This document shows, in pieces, positions 56,803 to 64,000 of a DNA stretch of 64,000 bases. The first letter of the stretch is position 1, and every line of letters starts with the position of its first letter. The DNA comes from Gracilaria domingensis (lineage: Eukaryota > Rhodophyta > Florideophyceae > Gracilariales > Gracilariaceae). Both the position numbers and the translations under genes were made by a program. The notes beneath the pieces are model-generated. The model was not told the origin of the DNA and did no database searches. It saw nothing but the letters and a program-made list of their open reading frames with translations. The stretch covers positions 120,820-184,819 of the forward strand of contig VCMS01000195.1 in assembly GCA_022539475.1 (NCBI GenBank), given 5' to 3'.

Positions 56803-57108
56803 TCAACTCTCCATTCTGAGTCTTCCGCATCGCGGTATAGTTGAAAGCTCCTCACCGGGAACGGTTCTTATCCACCTGGGCTTGGTCCAGGTTGGACGGC
56901 AAGGCTGACCGAGTGCGACGGTGGTATGAAACGATCTTCGACCTAGGTAGGTGCTCGACCGGCTCCATGGTGTCCTCCTCGGCGGAGTAGCCATACCATC
57001 GCACTTGGTACAGTACCGTCCATCGGGGTCTACAACATGACGTACGATACGTTCGATCACGTATTCCTGCGGGTACACCTCGGTGTTTGACTGCTCTCCT
57101 TCACCCAT
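56803..57108 (-). pseudogene. Chromodomain of chromovirus copy 2 (frameshifted)
   Basis: The minus strand begins VYPQEYVIERIVRHVVDPDG, matching VYPQGYVVDRIVRHVTGPDG at 32742. A frameshift follows; the second half of the domain (EEDTMEP, LPRSKIVSYHRR) is in another frame. It ends about 300 nt from the convergent accessory gene. Confidence 0.7.
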
Positions 57109-58393
57109 TGTGGTTTCGTACCTTCGAGGGTGGCGAGGTGGTGGCGGCTAACCTCTAGAGGGGTTCCTCTTGGACTTAACCAGTCACGACTCACTAGGAG
57201 TTCCTCGCTGCGCGACAACTACAACTTACGCCAGGAGCGTCCAATCTTCAACCTGAAAGGTTCTTCTTGAAGTACTCTCCTTCTTGAGTCTGACGAGCTT
57301 CGGCTCGTTTTGGTTGAGCTTCCGACGTCCAACGGTAGCTTCGGGATTCTGAGCTCCTCTTGCTATCCAGAAGGATCGTCCGTGCGACGGAGAACGGGCA
57401 GGGTCTCGCTCGTGCGCCATGGAGGCGGATTGACCAATCACGGTGCATATCGCGGCCTTCTGGTTGGCCAGGCGGTGGCACGTGTGAGCCACGAGTTACC
57501 CTAACAGGTGTCCGTTCGCCTACGGTTGGCGACCGTACATCGTGCACCGTGCACGTGTGGTACTCGCGCACGCGACTTACTGTCAGCAGTTCCCGCGTCG
57601 GCGGTGCTTTCCATACGTCACCACGTCACACAACGTGTTACTCTCCACTTGGGTGTGTCATGAGTCCTCTGCCACGCGGCGTGGGTGCACCATCGACGGT
57701 TTCCAAACTCGTACTTCGTACTTCACCTTTCCAAGGTTGTTTTCCCAAATAATACGCGGGTAAGTACGACTTCTCGTTTCCTCATACACGGCGTGGTTAA
57801 CACCGGTCGGTAACATTGAGCTGATCTACCGCTTGCGGTTCTGCGTTCTCCGGGAAGCCCGGGTCTACAGATACTGTCTTCTCCGCTCTGCGGGTGGTGA
57901 CTCACTCAGTTGTGGTGTTCCGACGGGGTTACGTTATCCACAGCGTGTGTACCCCTGGGTGGGTCGTGTCGTTTCCAGCGCGTTGCTCAACGAACTCGAC
58001 GGAGTATCACCACGAGGTACAGCGCTCGGCGCACCACAACGCTATCGGTAGAGACGGCGAGATTGGTGCGGTACTTGCGACACAGTGTGACCGTGCGACG
58101 CCGGTGTAACGGGTTCCGTACTTTCCTCCCCTCCTTAGGCGGTGGCACGGGAGCCACGACGTCCGGTGGGGGGTCAACTCTAGTTGAGTTTTCCTCTTCG
58201 TCTCCCGCAACGGGTTGTGCTACCGCGTGGGTGATTCTGACTTCGGTAGATCCGATAAGCCGCGATCAGGGCGGAGAGTCGCAGGGCGCGAAGATACGAC
58301 TGTTCGTCCCTGTAGCTTCACCAGTTGGGTGTTAACGTGAACGTAGGGTGGTGGGGCAGCGCGACACGGTCTAACGATATCCGTTCGTGGAGA
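57109..58393 (-). other. Degraded integrase C-terminal / linker region
   Basis: Between the integrase core and the chromodomain of the same element. No continuous frame is seen; several short frames are shifted. A TAAGGAGGGGAGG purine tract on the minus strand at ~58122-58136 resembles the 3' polypurine tract. Confidence 0.4.
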
Positions 58394-59400
58394 TTATTGA
58401 TATCCAATACTACGGTATCGTCCGTGACGGAAATAACTTGTAGGGTCCTTCCGCGATAGGCGAGAGCTTGTGGCGGCGTTCCTTCTCCGGATTATAGTAT
58501 TCTTTGCGGAGAAATACCATATCGTCTGGTTGACCTTTGGTAATGGGGTCTTAACCTTCGCATCGAAGTTGCGCTTATAAGCGGCCTGCGCCTTATCCAT
58601 CGCTGTGCGAGCGACCGGTACCATTTTGGTTAACCAATCCTTCAAGCGTTCCTGTATAACCAACAGACGGGTACGTAGAAAGCGTTTCTTGAGCCTCGAT
58701 TGCAACCGGTGGCGGTACTCTTGACAATACAACTCAAAAGGTGCTAGCTTCGTTACCCGGTGGACTTGGGTGTTGTACGCATACGTAATAGCGTCCGTAT
58801 ACAAATCCCAATCCTTAGGATGATCTGCCACATAAGATCTTAATGCATTCAGCATGGTACGGTTAAATCGTTCTACCTGACATTTGTTTGGGGGTGGTAG
58901 GTGGTCGTAAATAATTCTTGACACTCAAGATCCGACAGACGTCCTGGAAAACTTCGACGTGAACTGTGAACGTTATCTGATAATAGATGAACCGGTGGAC
59001 CGTACACAAAGACCAGTGGGTGACAAAAGCTTGTGCAACCACGGTGGCCGTAATCCGTTTCAGCGGGACTGTCCGTACAACTTAGAGAACCGATCGGTGA
59101 TAACCAGAAGGTATCGATTACCTCTTGCGGTTCTGATCAATTCACCTAAGATATCGATAGCGATAAACTCCAAAGGAGACCGTGCTGGGAACAGCGTTAA
59201 CTTCTTCGAGTACTTACGAAGTTTCACGTTATTCTTAGCGCACTCGGTGCAAGAGCGTCGTACTGCGTAGCAGTCAATGCCATTGACGGCCAGTAAAAAT
59301 CCTACGCAGGGTCAAGTATAGTTTTCGACTCCTGGGTGGGCTCCTACCTTCACATAGTGTGTCATGACCAACACACGGTTTTGCAGCGAGTATGGGACAC
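58394..59400 (-). pseudogene. Integrase of Ty3/gypsy element
   Basis: Pieces in order on the minus strand: a zinc-binding-like CTECAKNN, then PLEFIAIDILGEL and RYLLVITDRFSKLYG (first catalytic Asp in AIDI), then a shifted segment near the second Asp, then CQVERFNRTMLNALRSYVAD (catalytic Glu in QVERFN) and DWDLYTDAITYAYNTQVHR. This is the DDE core of Metaviridae-type integrases. Multiple stops and frameshifts make it inactive. Confidence 0.8.
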
Positions 59401-59560
59401 AATTTGGGTATACGCTTCGACCAACCTAACCAGGTACCCTGATCGTTAACCTGAAAAGGTATACGATCTCCTCCATTGAGACGAGCGCGAATTCGCGTAC
59501 AAACTCATCCGTTTGCTGTTCTCGGATCATCTCCTCGGGAGTGATGGGTACAAAGATCAG

Positions 59561-60200
59561 TCAAGGGATCCAACTTCTCAGAAGTGAGCAGGATGTCGTC
59601 ACAGATGTCATCCGACAAGGATTCGACCCAACCTGCTTGTTCTTCCACCATAAAGCATGGTATGTCCAGATCGTCAACTGGTGCCGCTTCTGCATCTGTC
59701 CCAAGCGGGAGAGTGCATCTGCCTGCAGATTCAACGTTCCTTTTTTGTACGTAACTGTGAATCGAACTCCGATAACCTCAAGCGCCAACGCATCAAGCGT
59801 CCTGATGGTTCGAGATTTCCATGAGCCATCGGAGAGATGAGTGGTCCGTATGTACGTAAATGGTTGCCCATAAGATATGGCTCAGTGTAGTTAGAGCCAT
59901 ACAACGGCTAAGCACTCTTTCTCCGAAACTGAGTAGTTACGTTCGTGTACGTTCAAGGATCGCGACCAGTATCCAATTGGATGTCTCACGCCGTCTTCCG
60001 TGACCTGAAACAGGGCGCAACCAACCTGGTGTGCACTGGGTCAGTGTCTACTTCGAATGGAAGTCCTAGCTTAGGCAAAGCCAAGATTGGCGGTGACGTT
60101 ACTGCGTCAATTAATGCGAAAAGGCAGACGCTTCCGCGTCGCCTAGGGGTTCCAGTTGAACTGGTTGACCTTTTCTCAAAAGGTGGTTAAGGGGGTCGCA
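59561..60200 (-). pseudogene. RNase H of Ty3/gypsy element
   Basis: The minus strand shows PFEVDTDP, then [19 protein letters not shown] sequence, DHSSLRWLME, and finally VTYKKGTLNLQADALSR, the usual end of gypsy RNase H. Spread over several frames. Confidence 0.7.
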
Positions 60201-60439
60201 ATATCTGCGAAGTTCGGGACAAACGCCGATATACATTACAAAGACCAGAAAACTGCGGAGTTCCGTTTGTGTCGTAGGGTGTTTCGCTTCCTTCAGCGAC
60301 TTCACGCGAACTGCGTCAACTGAGAGCTGTCCAGGTCGAATGATATGCCTAGGTATTTGACAGAATCTGTGAAGAACTCGCACTTCTTGAGTTTCAGCGT
60401 AATGCCGCGTCCCTGAGGATCTCATGACGTCCGGACGTG

Positions 60440-60900
60440 TGTTAAGTGGTCATCAAGGTTATCGGAGAAACGATGATATCGTCAAGATACACCAAGCAGG
60501 TTTCCACTTGAATCGAGCCAAGAGGATATCGATAGCACGTTGAAACGTAGCGGTGCGTTGGTTAATCCGAACGGCATTCGTTAAACCGGTACAAACCTTG
60601 GTGGCACACAAAAGCAGTTTTGTCCTTATCCTTTTCACGGATCGGAACTTGCCAGTATCCCAATTGGCATCCAAGGCGGTGAACACTGTAGCACTCCCAA
60701 GCGAGTCAATGTATTCGTCCATCCTGGGTATGGGATAAACGTCTTTGACGGTGACGAATTTAGACGACGGTAATCAATACAGAATCGCCATGATCCGTCC
60801 GCTTTTGGAACTAGCACCACGGGTGAGGCCAAGCGGATTGAGCGCTCTATGACGCCAGCGCGTAACATCTTCTCACCTGAGATTGCTCTTCTTCCCTAGC
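60440..60900 (-). pseudogene. Reverse transcriptase of Ty3/gypsy element
   Basis: The minus strand reads RLASPVVLVPKADGSWRFCI followed by DYRRLN, the diagnostic RT block, and then TVFTALDANWDTG (family: F..LD...GY). The downstream YxDD block is near 60490 but damaged. Several frameshifts. Confidence 0.8.
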
Positions 60901-61746
60901 TTTGGGACAGCCGGTATGGGTGTTGGGAAATGGGGCTAGTACCTGGAAGTAGGTCAATACGGTGTTCCGTGATTCCAATTGTCCCGAGGGGATCACCCAC
61001 AATGGGTGTGGAACTCCTCACATTTCTCTAGCTTACTCTATGAGATTCAGGTACATGATCAAAATTCAACTGTTCCAGTTCCTTGACAGGGTCTGTATCT
61101 TCCGTTTCTGGTGGCACGCTTACTCTGGTGGGTGCCAGCATTCGGTAACTTCGCCTCGCGGTGTAACCGATGCGGTAAAAGCGTTTTCCGCTGATCCTCC
61201 CCTCCTTAGCATCGGTTATACCAAGAAATCCGCACGGTATCTACGCGGTAAGATAGCACAGGGTGTGGGAGAAGTGGTACCAAGGATTTGGGGTTTTTTT
61301 TTATAACCCTGTCGGTTCGTGCCAAAGTTGGCGACCAAACTCTGAATGGTTTGTCGGTTTCCACGTAGATTTATCCGTTCGCCAAAGCGAGTTGCTTCTG
61401 ATATACAATGGATGGCAATGGTTGTACGACACGTAGCGCAGACTGCTTAGTAGTTATGGTGAAACCAAACTTGGGATTGCGCAGGGATTGCGATGGCATG
61501 AGCCACATGAGCTTAGATGATACGGGTCGACGGTTGGAACTTCCTGTGCAGCAGGGAGCGGGACGCGCTTGCGTGTAGCTCTCTTTAGCGGTTTCCTTAC
61601 AATCGGTATTTCGGAACCATCATCCATGGTAAAACTCGAGCTCGAGGTCGAATCGCTTCAACAAAACGATCACAAAAGTCACAACCGAGTATCACGGTGC
61701 GGCAATGCTTTTGCAACCATGAAATCCACTTTAACCATACAGGTTC
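60901..61746 (-). other. Protease-RT spacer of the element, degraded
   Basis: No continuous frame. A purine tract TAAGGAGGGGAGG occurs on the minus strand at ~61195-61208. The length fits the usual distance between protease and RT. Confidence 0.4.
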
Positions 61747-61974
61747 CTAATCGTACCATGAGAGGTATGTACCAAGAGTACGCAACGGGTTATTGTTGGC
61801 ATCCGCGATGTCCAACTGGACCATGAGAATTTCATCCCGTAGCGCGGGTGGCACCAACTCAAGGTGAATCAGGTTCGGTGCAGCTCCTGTATCCAACACA
61901 GACAACTGTCGAACCATGAACTGGTTAGACAAGCCAAGATCGGCATAAACTTTGTAGTTTCTCTTGGCCATCAC
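61747..61974 (-). pseudogene. Aspartic protease of Ty3/gypsy element
   Basis: The minus strand reads MVRQLSVLDTGAAPNLI, the D-T-G-A active-site block of a retropepsin-type protease, followed by a hydrophobic strand-rich region. Too short to be complete. Confidence 0.65.
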
Positions 61975-63931
61975 AGAACTCTTTCCGGAATACGGAGATT
62001 ACGGGACCGTATCCACGGACGACGTAGAACGAAAGGTGTTCTGAGCTCACGTCAGTTGTAGCCGCTATCCTTGAAAGGATTCTAACAGCTGGGGAGCGAA
62101 GCTGTGACGCCTCGGGCGCCTTCAACTTCGGCTCGGAAGGCGCCCTCCCGTAGGGGAAACTCCGAAGTCAGTTTTTCTGAACGGGGCTCACCGAATTCGG
62201 TGCTGAACTCCGTTCGGGGGCCTAACTGAACCCATGCGTGGGTACTTCGCCTTGAACCTGGTTCGAAGGTGCCTGTGCCGGAACGGAGGGCTGAGCATAG
62301 ACCGGAACCGGTAATCCAGTTCAGCTCTGGCCTTATCATATTCCTTTCGTGGAACAGATTCCTTTTCCTCGGGCGTGAGGGCGTCGTAATACGCAATAAT
62401 TTTCGGCCGGTGCGACGGCGGAAATACGCACTGCGTCGATACGTGACCTGGAAGGTAGACTGGTAACATATGACCGAGGCCGGTTTGTCGCGAGGGCGAT
62501 TGTCCACTCGACGTTGTGGTGCTGTGTCCTTCCACCCTGGACGGTTCAGACGCGACGAATTGTTAGCGTAAGGCAGCGGGGCTGCAGGCACCCGGACACT
62601 TTGGGCATACAATGCGGGGTCTTCTTCCGTGCTCGGAATCGAGGTTGACGGCAGGTCCGTAGATCGTAAGAATCGGGGTTACTTCCGATGAAGTGGACGT
62701 TATCAGCATCACCGACAGCGGTTTCACGTCGCAAAACCGACATCGATGGTGACGAACTCTCCGCGAGTAGGCTTTCGAGCGGCGCTGCCCCGGGTTGCGG
62801 GCTCGATACGTCTCTCCTTCCACCTGGGCGTAATTAACCAACTCTAGGTACGTCATTCGGCGTTTTTCCTCGCGTCAGCGAGCGACCACGACCGAATGGT
62901 GGGGTCCAAACATCAACAAACATGGTACACCGCTCCTGTGCGGAATACACATTACCACATCGGTGAACGCTTTGTTCAACCGCGTTGAATAAACCGTTTC
63001 AGATTCTCCACTCTTCTGTCTAGTGTCGCGAACAGCAAGAGTAGCACTGTAAATCGCGTTGGAAGTCGCGTACGACCTGAGAAGGTAGTTCACGGCTTCC
63101 GGCCAACACGTGACTCCTCCTTCCGAGGCTCTCGAGGTTCTCGAACTGAGTTGTACTGATCTTCCGCAGTCCCTGTTAGGAAGTACGGCAGTGCCACATA
63201 TGCCTGTGCTTCACTCATACCGAGTATATCGGCCTCCTGGACGAACCTGGGCAAGGAAATCCAAGATAAGGATAGGATCTGTCCCGAGAGAGCTTCCTTG
63301 TTTCGAAGGTAACATTCAACCTTCGAATGTAGTCCTTCACTTACGCGGTTCTCGCGAGGAGGCGATTCGAAGTAACATCTCCAACCGATAATAAAAGGTA
63401 CGACAACAGCTTTGTGCTAGAGCGGGTCCGTCGGCTTTTAAACTCTTTGAGTCGCCAAGTTGTCGCCGTCCTTTCACGCGCGTGAGTCTGCATCACTGGC
63501 CTGAGTAGACTGCGTCGCTTTTCGACGGTGGGTCGGACGTGACCGGTATGACGCGTGTCATCACTAGTCAATGAGATCTGGACGAACGTGTCTTCGCAGT
63601 CTGCCGCTCGAGTCAGGAAGGCGGATGAATCCGTGAATCATAGTGTAACTCTGTTGTGGGTGTCGACGTTTTCTTGCTTCACGCGAAACGATTTGGTCGC
63701 ATCCGCAGATATGGATTTCCTGAGGAACCTGTGCGTCCACAGCTTCATCATCGCGCGGATTGTATTCCTCCGAGTCCATAGCGCGACGAATTCGACCGAT
63801 ATGCGGTGGCGCATTATCCTCGACAATATGCCCGTTTGCTCGTGACGAATGAATGTCTGGGGTAACAGATTTTGCCATAATGAATTCACGTCCTTCTCAA
63901 GAAGACGTAAGTCTCTGAGAACAGTCCTCAC
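61975..63931 (-). pseudogene. Gag region of Ty3/gypsy element, degraded
   Basis: Frames on the minus strand carry gag-like text: LAVRDTRQKSGESETVYSTR and LNKAFTDV near 62940-63040 (family: LR...Q..GESV..Y..R...A), and EYDKARAELDYRFRSM near 62310-62350. Zinc knuckles are not clear. Many frameshifts. The 5' LTR and primer-binding site lie beyond position 64000. Confidence 0.55.
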
Positions 63932-64000
63932 CTAGCATTATCACCTGCGCCTCAACGAGGTAACAATCGTGTAGGAGTTCCACGTGGAGCAGCGTGATTA

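Overview
This is a eukaryotic nuclear contig dominated by mobile DNA, with a few host genes embedded. The host genes carry short GT-AG introns (51-105 nt). They include part of a mitochondrial complex-I gamma-carbonic-anhydrase-like gene, a two-finger C2H2 protein and a probable TPLATE/adaptin-like trafficking protein. A repeat-rich alga fits best, most likely a red (florideophyte) alga; this is inference from gene content, not a species identification. A 499-nt N gap (50887-51385) shows it is a draft assembly.

Layout. (1) 0-14.7 kb: a complex mobile locus bounded by direct repeats 13,920 bp apart, with about 1.1-kb inverted repeats inside. It holds several paralogous proteins that I read as a divergent tyrosine-recombinase-like family, a small protein-kinase-like gene, palindrome-rich cassettes, and a truncated host gamma-CA gene. 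(2) 15.8-31.65 kb: three blocks of a ~171-bp tandem satellite. Between them lie long diverged inverted arms, a decayed Tnp2-type (CACTA/Plavaka-like) transposase and, at 15.8 kb, a broken LTR-element end. (3) 31.9-36 kb: a telomere-like 9-mer run, then the 3' end of a Ty3/gypsy chromodomain element. (4) 38-43 kb: two more tyrosine-recombinase-like genes, of which 41044-42947 keeps the most candidate catalytic residues. (5) 43.3-50.9 kb: host gene island with a GC-rich core, a zinc-finger gene, a divergent gene pair, a coiled-coil ORF with one in-frame stop, and the TPLATE-like gene running into the gap. (6) 54-64 kb: a long, decayed minus-strand Ty3/gypsy chromovirus: gag, protease, RT, RNase H, integrase, chromodomain, 3' LTR.

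Two results stand out. First, the chromodomain elements carry an extra ~600-aa gene of unknown function, antisense to pol, starting about 60 nt inside the polypurine-tract/3'-LTR boundary. It appears at the same place in three separate insertions (35138 minus, 54657 plus, and a truncated start at 15897 plus). The two long copies are diverged yet share many protein motifs. Second, the recombinase-like family has box-I-like (GG..RP), box-II-like (LRSSFAT) and C-terminal MNTS...Y motifs. Several members have lost catalytic positions, and two share one duplicated N-terminal half through an inverted repeat. Neither assignment has been checked against a database.
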